From Rhizobium sp. R634 (lineage in GTDB: Bacteria > Pseudomonadota > Alphaproteobacteria > Rhizobiales > Rhizobiaceae), in assembly GCF_002211305.1 (NCBI RefSeq), contig NZ_LOKW01000027.1, positions 1-64,000 on the forward strand: a stretch of 64,000 bases of DNA, written 5' to 3'. A model generated the notes under the pieces. It had not been told where the DNA came from. It was given only the letters and a program-made list of their open reading frames with translations, and did no database searches. Positions 17,259-26,129 of the stretch are shown one piece after another. The translations under genes were made by a program, and so were the position numbers. Numbering within the stretch: position 1 is the stretch's first letter; the number at the start of each line of letters is the position of its first letter.

Positions 17259-17828
17259 ATGTTGAAAGAATTCCGCCCGGCGGTCGTCATGATTATCGCC
17301 ACCACCGCCATCACCGGCCTTCTCTACCCCCTCGCGATGACGGGTGCAGCCCAGGCCCTCTTCCCCAGCCAGGCGAACGGCAGCCTGATCGAGAAGAACG
17401 GTCAGGTGATCGGCTCGGCGCTGATCGGCCAGGCCTTCGCGGCAGACAAATATTTCCACGGCCGCCCCTCGGCGGCCGGCGACGGTTACAATGCGGCCGC
17501 CTCCAGCGGCTCCAACCTCGGCCCGACCAGCCAGAAACTGATCGACCGCGTCAAGAGCGACTACGAGGCCGCCAAGGCGACGAACCCGAATACGCAAGTG
17601 CCCGCCGACCTCGTCACGGCGTCCGGCAGCGGTCTCGATCCTGACATCTCGCCCGACGCCGCCTACTTCCAGGTGCCCCGGGTCGCCGAGGCGCGAGGCC
17701 TGGACGAGGCCAAGGTCAAGGCGCTGGTCGACGGCGCCGTCCAGGCTCGCGAACTCGGCCTTCTCGGTGAGCCCAGAGTCAATGTTCTGGCGTTGAACCA
17801 GAGCCTTGATGCTTCTATGACTGAGTGA
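17259..17828 (+). CDS. kdpC: Potassium-transporting ATPase subunit KdpC
   Basis: The 189-residue protein has a single N-terminal membrane anchor (MLKEFRPAVVMIIATTAITGLLYPL). A periplasmic domain follows with the KdpC signatures LIGQAFAADKYFHGRPSAAG near residue 60 and SGSGLDPDISPDAAYFQVPRVA near 125. KdpC acts as a catalytic chaperone that raises ATP affinity of KdpB. The ATG at 17259 is preceded by AAAGGAG 13 bases after the kdpB stop. An in-frame start further upstream would overlap kdpB and is not needed. Confidence 0.95.
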   Translation: MLKEFRPAVVMIIATTAITGLLYPLAMTGAAQALFPSQANGSLIEKNGQVIGSALIGQAFAADKYFHGRPSAAGDGYNAAASSGSNLGPTSQKLIDRVKSDYEAAKATNPNTQVPADLVTASGSGLDPDISPDAAYFQVPRVAEARGLDEAKVKALVDGAVQARELGLLGEPRVNVLALNQSLDASMTE

Positions 17829-17861
17829 GTTTCGTTGGCTGGGCACGCCTTCTCCTTCTCC

Positions 17862-17976
17862 CCCATCCCTGTGCTCTCACAGGGATCCAGCAGCGCCGCG
17901 TCGGCGGCGCGGGAGACTCCTTTCACGCGAAGGAATTCGCGTGGCTGGATTCCTGTGACGAGCACAGGAATGAGGA
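17862..17976. repeat. RIME-like mosaic palindromic element, copy 2
   Basis: The ends match copy 1 (2874-2987): CATCCCTGTGCTCTCACAGG on the left and its near-complement on the right. The inner palindromes occur in reversed order, GCGCCGC-GCGGCGC first and then CACGCGAA/TTCGCGTG, so this copy lies in the opposite orientation. It separates kdpC from kdpD. Flanking GCCTTCTCCTTCTCC and GGAGAAGGAGGC extend the inverted repeat. Confidence 0.75.
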
Positions 17977-18031
17977 GAAGGAGGCGTAGCGCCCATCCTC
18001 CAGCACAGGCATCTGCAGAAAGACCAAACGC

Positions 18032-20740
18032 ATGCCAGACGACAATCGCGACCAGGCCGGCAGGCCCTCGCCCGATGCGCTTCTCGAAAAAGCCCGGGCC
18101 GAGACGCGCGGCCGTCTGAAGATTTTTCTCGGCGCCGCCCCCGGCGTCGGCAAGACCTACGAGATGCTGATCTCCGGCCGCGCCAAGCTCGACGATGGCC
18201 TCGATGTCGTCATCGGCGTCGTCGAGACCCATGGCCGCAAGGAGACCGAGGCGCTGCTTGCCGGCTTCGAGATCATCCCCCGCGTCGAAATCGACTATAA
18301 GGGCCGGCCGCTCGAGGAAATGGACCTCGACGGCATCCTTGCCCGCAGGCCCGATCTCGTGCTGGTCGACGAACTCGCCCACACCAATGCCGAGGGCAGC
18401 CGGCATCCGAAGCGCTATCTCGACGTGAGGGAATTGCTCGACCGCGGCATCGACGTCTATACGACGCTGAACATCCAGCATGTCGAGAGCCTCAACGACG
18501 TCGTCTCGCAGATCACCCGCATCCGCGTGCGCGAGACGGTGCCGGATTCGATCATCGATCTGGCCGATGACGTCGAAATCATCGACCTGACGCCCGACGA
18601 TCTCATCAAGCGCCTGCATGACGGCAAGGTCTACATGCCGAAAACGGCGGAGCGGGCGCTGACCAATTACTTCACGCCGGGCAACCTGACGGCGCTCAGG
18701 GAACTGGCATTGCGCAAGACTGCCCAACGGGTCGACGATCAGCTGCTCACCCATATGCAGGCCCATGCCATATCAGGCCCCTGGGCGGCGGGCGAACGCG
18801 TCCTCGTCTCGATCGACCATCACCCGCGTTCCGCTTCGCTGGTGCGCTACGCCTCGCGCATGGCATCGCGGCTGCGCGCCCCCTGGGCCGCCGTCTACAT
18901 AGAGACTGCCCGCTCGATCAATCTGACGGAAACGGAACGCGATACCGTCGCGGCCACGCTGCGCCTTGCCGAGCAGCTCGGCGGCGAGGCGATCACCATT
19001 CCCGGCCGCGAGGTGGCCGAGGAACTCGTCCGCCACGCCAGCGCCAATAACGTCACCCATATCGTCATCGGCGCACCGAAGAAGCCGACATGGCGCGATT
19101 GGTGGAGCCGCTCCATCACCGACGAACTGATCCGCAAGACCGGCGAGATCAGCGTCCATGTCATTTCAGGCAACGAGAAGGACGGCACCACGGCGCGCGG
19201 CGTCAGCGCGGCCGCAACCGCGCCGCAGCTGGATCTCTGGGCCTATCTGCTGGCGACAGCCTATGTCGCCGTCGCGCTCGGCGTCAGCGTCGTGCTCGAC
19301 CAGGTGCTCGACGTGCGCAACCTCGCCCTGGTCTTCCTGATGGCGGTGCTGACGTCGGCCGTCATCCACGGGCTGCGGCCGGCGCTCTACAGCTGCATCC
19401 TCAGCGCGCTGTCCTTCAACTTCTTCTTCCTGCCGCCGCGCTACACGCTGACGATCAGCGATCCGGAAAGCGTGCTTGCCCTCTTCTTCTTTTTGGGCGT
19501 CGCGATCATCGCCAGCAATCTGACGGCGACCGTGCAGCGCCAGGCCGCCGCCGCCCGGCAGCGGGCGCGCACGACCGAAGACCTATACCTCTTCTCCAAG
19601 AAGCTCGCCGGCACCGGCACGCTCGACGACGTGCTCTGGGCGACCGCCTTCCAGCTCGCATCGATGCTGAAGGTCCGCGTCGTGCTGCTGCTGCCGGAAG
19701 AAGGCACCATCGCCGTCAAGGCCGGTTATCCGCCCGACGACACGCTCGACGATGCCGATATCGCCGCCGCCCGCTGGGCCTGGGAGCACAATCACGCCGC
19801 CGGCCGCGGCGCCGATACCCTGCCCGGCGCCAAACGGCTTTACGTGCCGCTCAGAACCGGGCGCACCGCCATCGGCGTCATCGGCCTCGACAGCGACCGC
19901 CGCGACGGGCCGCTGCTGACGCCGGAGCAGCAGCGGCTGCTCGATGCGCTGGCCGACCAGGCGGCCCTTGCCATCGAACGCGTCCAGCTCGTCGCCGATG
20001 TCGACCGGGCGAGATTGGCGGCGGAAGCCGACCGGCTGCGCTCGGCCCTGCTGACCTCGATCTCGCATGACCTGAAGACGCCGCTTGCCGCCATCCTCGG
20101 CGCCGCCGGCACGTTGCGCGATTACTTCACCTCCATGCCCGAGGAGGATCGCGCCGACCTGCTCGCAACCGTCGTCGACGAATCGGAGCGGCTCAACCGC
20201 TTCATCGCCAACCTGCTCGACATGACCAAGATCGAATCCGGGGCGATGGAGCCGAACTCCGCGCTGCATTATGCCGGCGATATCGTCGGCAGCGCGCTCG
20301 CCCGCGCCGCGAAGATCCTCGAACACCATAAGACAGAGATGCGCATTCCCGCCGATCTGCCGATGGTGCGCGTCGACCCTGTGCTGTTCGAGCAGGTGAT
20401 CTTCAACCTGCTCGACAATGCGGCGAAATACGCGCCCGAGGGATCGGTGATCCATATCGGCGGCTGGGCCGATGCCGACCACGTCGTCCTGCAGGTCTCG
20501 GACGAAGGCCCGGGCATCCCGCCGGCCGACCTCACCCGTGTCTTCGACACCTTTTACCGCGTACGCAAGGGCGATCAGGTGCGCGCCGGCACCGGGCTTG
20601 GCCTTTCCATCTGCCGCGGCTTCATCGAGGCGATGGGCGGCACGATCGCCGCCGGCAACCGGACGAGCCGCCCGGGCGCCGTCTTCACCATCTGCCTGCC
20701 GAAACCCAACGACATTCCCAAACTGGATGAACTCAGATGA
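18032..20740 (+). CDS. kdpD: Osmosensitive K+ channel histidine kinase KdpD
   Basis: The 902-residue sensor kinase has an N-terminal KdpD domain with Walker A GAAPGVGKTYEM near residue 33 and DELAHTNAEGSRHPKR near 115. A USP-like domain follows (about 250-370), then four membrane segments near 400-500, a GAF domain, and the kinase core with SISHDLKTPL (His-679), N-box FNLLDNAAKYAP and G-boxes DEGPGIPP and GTGLGLSI. It senses K+ limitation and phosphorylates KdpE. Its stop overlaps kdpE by 4 bases. Confidence 0.96.
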   Translation: MPDDNRDQAGRPSPDALLEKARAETRGRLKIFLGAAPGVGKTYEMLISGRAKLDDGLDVVIGVVETHGRKETEALLAGFEIIPRVEIDYKGRPLEEMDLDGILARRPDLVLVDELAHTNAEGSRHPKRYLDVRELLDRGIDVYTTLNIQHVESLNDVVSQITRIRVRETVPDSIIDLADDVEIIDLTPDDLIKRLHDGKVYMPKTAERALTNYFTPGNLTALRELALRKTAQRVDDQLLTHMQAHAISGPWAAGERVLVSIDHHPRSASLVRYASRMASRLRAPWAAVYIETARSINLTETERDTVAATLRLAEQLGGEAITIPGREVAEELVRHASANNVTHIVIGAPKKPTWRDWWSRSITDELIRKTGEISVHVISGNEKDGTTARGVSAAATAPQLDLWAYLLATAYVAVALGVSVVLDQVLDVRNLALVFLMAVLTSAVIHGLRPALYSCILSALSFNFFFLPPRYTLTISDPESVLALFFFLGVAIIASNLTATVQRQAAAARQRARTTEDLYLFSKKLAGTGTLDDVLWATAFQLASMLKVRVVLLLPEEGTIAVKAGYPPDDTLDDADIAAARWAWEHNHAAGRGADTLPGAKRLYVPLRTGRTAIGVIGLDSDRRDGPLLTPEQQRLLDALADQAALAIERVQLVADVDRARLAAEADRLRSALLTSISHDLKTPLAAILGAAGTLRDYFTSMPEEDRADLLATVVDESERLNRFIANLLDMTKIESGAMEPNSALHYAGDIVGSALARAAKILEHHKTEMRIPADLPMVRVDPVLFEQVIFNLLDNAAKYAPEGSVIHIGGWADADHVVLQVSDEGPGIPPADLTRVFDTFYRVRKGDQVRAGTGLGLSICRGFIEAMGGTIAAGNRTSRPGAVFTICLPKPNDIPKLDELR

Positions 20741-21429
20741 CCGGTTCAGCCGTCAAAATCCTCGTCGTCGACGACGAGCCTCCGATCCGCAAGCTGCTCC
20801 GCGTCGGCCTGACCGCGCAGGGCTACGAGGTGCAGGAGGCGCCGAACGCCGCCAGCGCCCGCCAATCGGTCGCCGCAGATATGCCCGACCTCGTCGTGCT
20901 CGATCTCGGTCTGCCCGACAAGTCAGGCCATGACCTTTTGCAGGAATGGCGCGATGAAGGGCTTTCCATGCCCGTCGTCATCCTCTCCAGCCGCACCGAC
21001 GAGGCCGGCATTGTCAAGGCGCTGGAAAGCGGCGCCGATGATTATGTCACCAAGCCTTTCGGCATCAACGAACTCGGCGCCCGCATCCGCGTGGCGCTGC
21101 GCCACCGGCTGCAGCAGCAGGGGGAAAAGGCGATCTTCCAGACCGGCGGGCTGTCGATCGATCTCGTCAAGCGCATCGTCAAAGTCGATGGCGAGGAAAT
21201 AAAATTGTCGCCGAAGGAATACGACATCCTGCGCGTGCTCGCCCAGCATGCGGGCAAGGTGCTGACCCACCAGTTTCTTTTGAAGCAGGTATGGGGGCCG
21301 GCGGCTGATGTGCAGTATCTACGCGTCTATATCAGGCAGCTGCGGCAAAAGGTCGAGCAGATTCCGGACCAGCCGCACTATATCACCACCGAGACCGGCG
21401 TCGGCTACCGGCTCAGGGAACCGGATTGA
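20737..21429 (+). CDS. kdpE: Response regulator KdpE (OmpR/PhoB family)
   Basis: The 230-residue protein has a receiver domain (acidic pocket VVDDEPP, phospho-acceptor Asp-56 in VVLDLGLPD, conserved KPF loop). A C-terminal winged helix carries LSPKEYDILRVLAQHAGKVLTH and ends in YITTETGVGYRL. It activates kdpFABC when phosphorylated by KdpD. ATGA overlap with kdpD shows translational coupling. Confidence 0.96.
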   Translation: MTGSAVKILVVDDEPPIRKLLRVGLTAQGYEVQEAPNAASARQSVAADMPDLVVLDLGLPDKSGHDLLQEWRDEGLSMPVVILSSRTDEAGIVKALESGADDYVTKPFGINELGARIRVALRHRLQQQGEKAIFQTGGLSIDLVKRIVKVDGEEIKLSPKEYDILRVLAQHAGKVLTHQFLLKQVWGPAADVQYLRVYIRQLRQKVEQIPDQPHYITTETGVGYRLREPD

Positions 21430-21486
21430 CCTCCCTTCCCGCCCGCTGCCCGAACAGTATCGAGCCAGAACAGCATTGAGAATGAC

Positions 21487-21942
21487 ATGAACCTTCCCAG
21501 CATCATTCGGCCGGAGCACACTTTCATCGGCGTGTCGGCGCCGACGAAATGGCGCGCGCTGCAGACGATAGCGGACAAGGCCGCCAAGGCTTTTTCCGTC
21601 GACGGACCGACCATCCTGAAGGCGCTCGAAACGCGCGAGAAACTCGGCTCCACCGGGATCGGCAACGGCATCGCCATCCCGCATGCGGCAATCGACGGCA
21701 TGACCAGCCCGCGCGGCCTCCTCATCCGCTTCACCCAACCGCTGGATTTCGAGGCGATCGACGATATCCCGACCGATATCGCCTTCGTGCTGCTCTTCGG
21801 GGAAAACAATCGCGGCGAATATCTGAACGTGCTGTCCGCCATCGCGCGGCGGCTGCAAACGGACGGCGTGCTTGCCGCCATGCGCAAGGCAAGAACGGTC
21901 GACGAATTCTATTCCGATTTCATCGCCGATTCCCGGGTATGA
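21487..21942 (+). CDS. ptsN: PTS EIIA-Ntr protein (PtsN paralogue) linked to kdp
   Basis: The 151-residue PTS_EIIA type-2 domain has the phosphorylatable histidine in GIAIPHAAID (His-66) and the conserved ETREKLGSTGIGNG before it. Nitrogen-PTS EIIA proteins regulate rather than transport. In E. coli, dephosphorylated EIIA-Ntr binds KdpD and boosts kdp expression. The gene starts 57 bases after kdpE on the same strand, so it is probably part of the kdp transcription unit. The usual ptsN sits next to rpoN, so this is likely a second, potassium-dedicated copy. Confidence 0.88.
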   Translation: MNLPSIIRPEHTFIGVSAPTKWRALQTIADKAAKAFSVDGPTILKALETREKLGSTGIGNGIAIPHAAIDGMTSPRGLLIRFTQPLDFEAIDDIPTDIAFVLLFGENNRGEYLNVLSAIARRLQTDGVLAAMRKARTVDEFYSDFIADSRV

Positions 21943-21968
21943 AAAAGGCGCGGCCCGAAGGCCGCGCC
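21942..21968 (-). terminator. Rho-independent terminator of the porin gene
   Basis: Nine-base perfect arms (GGCGCGGCC and GGCCGCGCC, loop CGAA) lie downstream of the porin stop. On the minus strand they are followed by TTTTT. It also abuts the ptsN stop and may end that convergent transcript. Confidence 0.8.
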
Positions 21969-21991
21969 CGCTCGTCTGCAATCAGACGATC

Positions 21992-23008
21992 TTAGAAATC
22001 GCGCTGGAAGCGCAGGAAGCCGAACACTTCGTCGTCGCCTTCGTCCTCATCGTGATATTGCACGCTGAGCTTCGAACGCAGGTCGTCGACGATGCGGTAA
22101 TCGATCGTGACGCCGGTGGTGTAGGCGCTGCCGCCGGTAAAGCCGTTACCGTCAGCCTCGAGCGCAATGTTCTCGAAGTACTGGAAGCCGGGGGTGACCG
22201 ACCACTTTTCGTTGATCTTCAAGGCGTATTCCGCTGCGATCGTCCATTCGGACTCTTCGTAGTAGTAGTTGGCGCCGCTTGCCCATACGCCGGCGATGCC
22301 GAGCGTGCCGGGACCGATGTCGGCATAGACGATACCGCGGACAGCGACTTCGCTGGTGTCGGTGTCGTAGCCGGCAAGCAGGTAAGCGCTGATGGCGCCG
22401 GCCTTGTAGGAGACCTGGCCTGCGACACCGAAGTTGTTCGGGCCTTCGCCCGGCTTGGTGGCGTAGTCGTCTTCCAGCTCGTCGATCGAGAGGCCGGCCG
22501 CGAAAGCACCATTCTCGTACTGATAACGGATCGAGTTGTGGGTCGTCTCGTTGCTGGCGAGCGTATCGGTCTCGCCGCTCATGTCGTCGTCCCACCAGCT
22601 GTAGAGCTTACCGACGCGGAAACCGGCGATGTCGATGTAGCCTTCGTCGAGCAGCGCTTCCTGGTCGGAGGCGTTGTCGACATTGTAACGCAGCGTGATG
22701 ACGCCGGTCAGCGTGCCGTACTCGGTGTCGTTCTTGGCCTGGAAGGTGACCTGACCGCGCGTCCAGAAATTCACGTCGGAATCGCCGGCGATGTTATCGC
22801 CGAAGCGCACTTCGGTACGGATGTAACCGCCGATCGAAAGGCATGTTTCCGTTCCCGGAATATAAAAATAGCCGGTACCGTAGGCGTCGCAAACGCGAAC
22901 ATATTCCACGGGCTCGGGTTCCGCCGCCACGATGGCGTCGGCAGCGCGGGCTCCGGATGCCGCGGCAAGGGCGGCAACGGAAGCAAAAAGGATAGTTCTG
23001 ATATTCAT
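21992..23008 (-). CDS. Outer-membrane porin, RopA/Omp2b family
   Basis: The 338-residue protein has a signal peptide (MNIRTILFASVAALAAASGARA). The Porin_2 family start EPVEYVRVCDAYGTGYFYIPGTETCLSIGG carries the two conserved cysteines. Many alternating beta-strand segments follow, and it ends with the outer-membrane signal phenylalanine (RFQRDF). This trimeric general porin type is abundant in Rhizobiales outer membranes. It has its own terminator and a long upstream region. Copy-specific naming (ropA1, ropA2 and so on) is not possible from sequence alone. Confidence 0.92.
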   Translation of the reverse strand: MNIRTILFASVAALAAASGARAADAIVAAEPEPVEYVRVCDAYGTGYFYIPGTETCLSIGGYIRTEVRFGDNIAGDSDVNFWTRGQVTFQAKNDTEYGTLTGVITLRYNVDNASDQEALLDEGYIDIAGFRVGKLYSWWDDDMSGETDTLASNETTHNSIRYQYENGAFAAGLSIDELEDDYATKPGEGPNNFGVAGQVSYKAGAISAYLLAGYDTDTSEVAVRGIVYADIGPGTLGIAGVWASGANYYYEESEWTIAAEYALKINEKWSVTPGFQYFENIALEADGNGFTGGSAYTTGVTIDYRIVDDLRSKLSVQYHDEDEGDDEVFGFLRFQRDF

Positions 23009-23365
23009 TTTAATGGCCCTTAACAGGTTTGGAATGTGAGGCGCATTTCAAGGATGCCCCCACGTAGCGGTCGGCAAATACGGCCGCACCGCCGCCATAT
23101 AGGAATCCGCAAGTGTCATCGCGGCGAAAACCGGGCAAAAATCAGCGCGCGCTCGCCTCTTGTGGAGGAACTGTGGCAGAAAAAACACGGATCTGCGGCA
23201 GGACCGCGGCAGGCGAAAATTGGCCGCGGCCAACTTCGGCACGTCCATTTCAATAAACGCCCTCAAATGGAATGACATTCTACGAGTAGCCGAGGAACCG
23301 GAAGAACCTTCGTTTCATTATACGACTGACTTGATAGAGTTAAGACAGATAACAGGAGGGTTCCC
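23009..23365. other. Intergenic region between divergent porin and sulfate-transport genes
   Basis: This 357-base interval must hold the porin promoter (minus) and the sulfate operon promoter (plus). An AGGAGGG ribosome-binding site lies just before 23366. The last 100 bases are notably AT-richer. I see no convincing gene, riboswitch or long palindrome. A long porin 5' leader is possible. Confidence 0.5.
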
Positions 23366-24391
23366 ATGCAGACAAAACGGCTCACCCGGCTCCTCGCGGC
23401 CGCGGTCATGGCAGGCAGCTTCGCAATCGGGAGCGTAGCTCCCGTCTTCGCGGACCAGTCGCTGCTCAATGTTTCCTATGATCCGACCCGCGAATTGTAC
23501 AAGGATTTCAACGCCGCCTTTGCTGCCAAGTGGCAGAAGGACACGGGTGAAACCGTTACGATCCAGGCCTCGCACGGCGGCTCCGGCGCCCAGGCCCGCT
23601 CGGTCATCGACGGCCTCGACGCCGATGTCGTGACGCTGGCCCTCGAAGGCGACATCGACGCCATCGCCAAGGCGACCGGCAAGATCCCGGCCGACTGGAA
23701 GACGAAGCTCCCGAACAATTCGACGCCCTATACTTCGACGATCGTCTTCCTGGTCCGCAAGGGCAACCCGAAGGGCATCAAGGATTGGGGCGACCTGATC
23801 AAGGACGACGTGCAGGTCATCACGCCGAACCCGAAGACCTCGGGCGGCGCCCGCTGGAACTTCCTGGCTGCCTGGGCATGGGCCAAGCAGGCGAATGGCG
23901 GCGACGACGCCAAGGCGCAGGATTACGTCGGGAAACTGCTGCAGCACGTTCCGGTTCTCGACACAGGCGCGCGCGGCGCCACGACCACCTTCGTCCAGCG
24001 CGGCCTTGGCGACGTGCTGCTCGCCTGGGAAAACGAAGCCTATCTTTCGCTTGAGGAACTCGGCCCCGACCAGTTCGAGATCGTAACGCCGACCTTTTCC
24101 ATCCGCGCCGACCCGCCGGTCGCCGTCGTCGACGGCAATGTCGACAAGAAGGGCACGCGCAAGGTCGCCGAAGCCTATCTCAACTATCTCTATTCGGACG
24201 AAGGCCAGAAGATCGCCGCCAAGCATTACTACCGGCCGATCAAGCCGGAAGCTGCCGATCCGGCCGACATCGCCCGTTTCCCGAAGCTGACGCTCGCCAC
24301 CATCGACGACTTCGGCGGCTGGAAGGAAGCCCAGCCGAAATTCTTCGGCGATGGCGGCGTATTTGACCAGATCTACAAGCCGGCCCAATAA
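23366..24391 (+). CDS. sbp: Sulfate/thiosulfate ABC transporter periplasmic binding protein
   Basis: The 341-residue protein has a signal peptide ending near PVFADQS. The mature start LLNVSYDPTRELYKDFNAAF and the stretches SHGGSGAQARSVIDGL and ADVVTLALEGDID are diagnostic for Sbp/CysP sulfate-binding proteins. It delivers sulfate to the CysTWA complex encoded downstream. A strong AGGAGGG site precedes the start. Sbp rather than CysP is a preference only; both names apply to this fold. Confidence 0.95.
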   Translation: MQTKRLTRLLAAAVMAGSFAIGSVAPVFADQSLLNVSYDPTRELYKDFNAAFAAKWQKDTGETVTIQASHGGSGAQARSVIDGLDADVVTLALEGDIDAIAKATGKIPADWKTKLPNNSTPYTSTIVFLVRKGNPKGIKDWGDLIKDDVQVITPNPKTSGGARWNFLAAWAWAKQANGGDDAKAQDYVGKLLQHVPVLDTGARGATTTFVQRGLGDVLLAWENEAYLSLEELGPDQFEIVTPTFSIRADPPVAVVDGNVDKKGTRKVAEAYLNYLYSDEGQKIAAKHYYRPIKPEAADPADIARFPKLTLATIDDFGGWKEAQPKFFGDGGVFDQIYKPAQ

Positions 24392-24399
24392 TAGACTTC

Positions 24400-25257
24400 A
24401 TGAAAGCACATAGCCCCACACGGTGGCGGTTCAGACGGCCGAGCGTCATTCCGGGTTTCGGAATGGCGCTCGGCCTTACCTTGACCTGGCTCACCCTTCT
24501 GATCCTCATCCCGCTCTCGGGCCTTGCCGTCCGGTCGAGCGCGCTCGGCTGGGAGAAATTCTGGTCGATCGCGCTCGATCCGCGCACGCTGAACGCGCTG
24601 CGCATCAGCTTCGGCAGCGCCTTCATCGCCGCGATCGTCAATGCCGTCTTCGGCATCATCCTCGCCTGGGTGCTGGTGCGCTACCGCTTCCCCGGCAAGC
24701 GCGTCATCGATGCCATGGTTGATCTGCCCTTCGCGCTGCCGACCGCGGTTGCTGGCATCGCGCTGACGACGCTCTATGCGCCGAACGGCTGGATCGGCCA
24801 GTTCCTGACGCCGCTCGGCATCAAGATCGCCTTCACGCCGGCTGGTATCGTCGTGGCGCTGATCTTCGTCGGCCTGCCCTTCGTGGTGCGCACGGTGCAG
24901 CCCGTCATGGAGGAGATCGACAAGGAAGTGGAAGAGGCCGCGGCGACGCTCGGCGCCAACCGCTTCCAGACGATTTTCCGGGTGCTGTTGCCGGGGCTGG
25001 CGCCTGCCGTGCTCACCGGCTTCGCGCTCGCCTTTGCCCGCGGCGTCGGCGAATATGGCTCTGTCATCTTCATCGCCGGCAACCTGCCGTTCAAATCGGA
25101 GATCGCGCCGCTGCTGATCGTCATCAAACTCGAAGAGTATAATTACGCGGCAGCGACCGGCATCGCGGCGATCATGCTGATCATCTCGTTCGCCATGCTG
25201 CTCGTCATCAATCTCATCCAGAGCTGGAGCAGGCGGAGGTACGGCTATGGCGCTTGA
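24400..25257 (+). CDS. cysT: Sulfate ABC transporter permease CysT (CysU)
   Basis: The 285-residue permease has six membrane segments. CysT features are VIPGFGMALGLTLTWLTLLILIPLSGL near the start, DLPFALPTAVAGIALTTLYAPNGW near residue 107, and the EAA loop EEAAATLGANRFQTIFRVLLPGLAPA near 183. It begins 8 bases after the binding-protein gene and overlaps cysW by 11 bases. Confidence 0.95.
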   Translation: MKAHSPTRWRFRRPSVIPGFGMALGLTLTWLTLLILIPLSGLAVRSSALGWEKFWSIALDPRTLNALRISFGSAFIAAIVNAVFGIILAWVLVRYRFPGKRVIDAMVDLPFALPTAVAGIALTTLYAPNGWIGQFLTPLGIKIAFTPAGIVVALIFVGLPFVVRTVQPVMEEIDKEVEEAAATLGANRFQTIFRVLLPGLAPAVLTGFALAFARGVGEYGSVIFIAGNLPFKSEIAPLLIVIKLEEYNYAAATGIAAIMLIISFAMLLVINLIQSWSRRRYGYGA

Positions 25258-26119
25258 TGCGACCGTTCAACCTGTCAAGCTGCGTTCGGTGACGACCGAA
25301 CACCGGATCGCGCGCTACAGCCTGATCACTCTCTCGCTCGTCTTCCTGCTGCTGATCCTGCTGTTGCCGCTGACCGCCGTCTTCGTCGAAGCCTTCCGCA
25401 AGGGAGCCGGCCCCTTCATCACGGCGCTCGGCGATGCCGAAACCTTCTCGGCGATCCGCCTGACGCTGATCGTCGCCGGCATCAGCGTGCCGCTGAACCT
25501 TGCCTTCGGCGTCGCCGCCGCCTGGGCGATCGCCAAGTTCGAGTTCAAGGGCAAGGCGTTTCTGACAACGCTGATCGACCTGCCTTTCTCGGTCTCCCCC
25601 GTTATATCGGGCCTGGTCTTCGTGCTGTTGTTCGGGGCGAACACCTATCTCGGCCAATGGCTGAGCGCCAACAACATCAAGATCCTGTTCGCCGTACCGG
25701 GCCTGGTGCTCGCGACCATGTTCGTCACCTTCCCCTTCGTCGCCCGCGAATTGATCCCGCTGATGCAGGAACAGGGAACGGCGGACGAAGAGGCAGCGCT
25801 TTCGCTCGGCGCCAGCGGCTGGCAGACCTTCTGGCATGTGACGCTGCCGAACATCAAATGGGGCCTGCTCTACGGCGTGCTGCTCTGCAACGCCCGCGCC
25901 ATGGGCGAGTTCGGCGCCGTCTCCGTCGTCTCCGGCCATATCCGCGGCCAGACGAACACCATGCCGCTGCAGGTCGAGATTCTCTATAACGAGTATAATT
26001 TCACCGGCGCTTTTGCCGTCGCCACGCTTTTGGCCTTGCTGGCACTCGTAACTCTTGTTTTGAAGACGCTGCTGGAAATGCGCTACAGCGCTGAAATCTC
26101 CGCCAGCCGGCGGCACTGA
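25247..26119 (+). CDS. cysW: Sulfate ABC transporter permease CysW
   Basis: The 290-residue permease has six membrane segments and typical CysW stretches: PFSVSPVISGLVFVLLFGANTYLG near residue 115, EEAALSLGASGWQTFWHVTLPNIKWGLLYG near 180, and NARAMGEFGAVSVVSGHIRGQTNTMPL near 222. It heterodimerises with CysT. It overlaps cysT and precedes cysA by 10 bases. Confidence 0.95.
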   Translation: MALDATVQPVKLRSVTTEHRIARYSLITLSLVFLLLILLLPLTAVFVEAFRKGAGPFITALGDAETFSAIRLTLIVAGISVPLNLAFGVAAAWAIAKFEFKGKAFLTTLIDLPFSVSPVISGLVFVLLFGANTYLGQWLSANNIKILFAVPGLVLATMFVTFPFVARELIPLMQEQGTADEEAALSLGASGWQTFWHVTLPNIKWGLLYGVLLCNARAMGEFGAVSVVSGHIRGQTNTMPLQVEILYNEYNFTGAFAVATLLALLALVTLVLKTLLEMRYSAEISASRRH

Positions 26120-26129
26120 AGGATCTGGA

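Noticed and set aside
23290..23330. GGAAC...CGTT upstream of the sulfate operon as an EcfG promoter
   Set aside because: The spacer is only 12 bases, outside the 16-17 base requirement.
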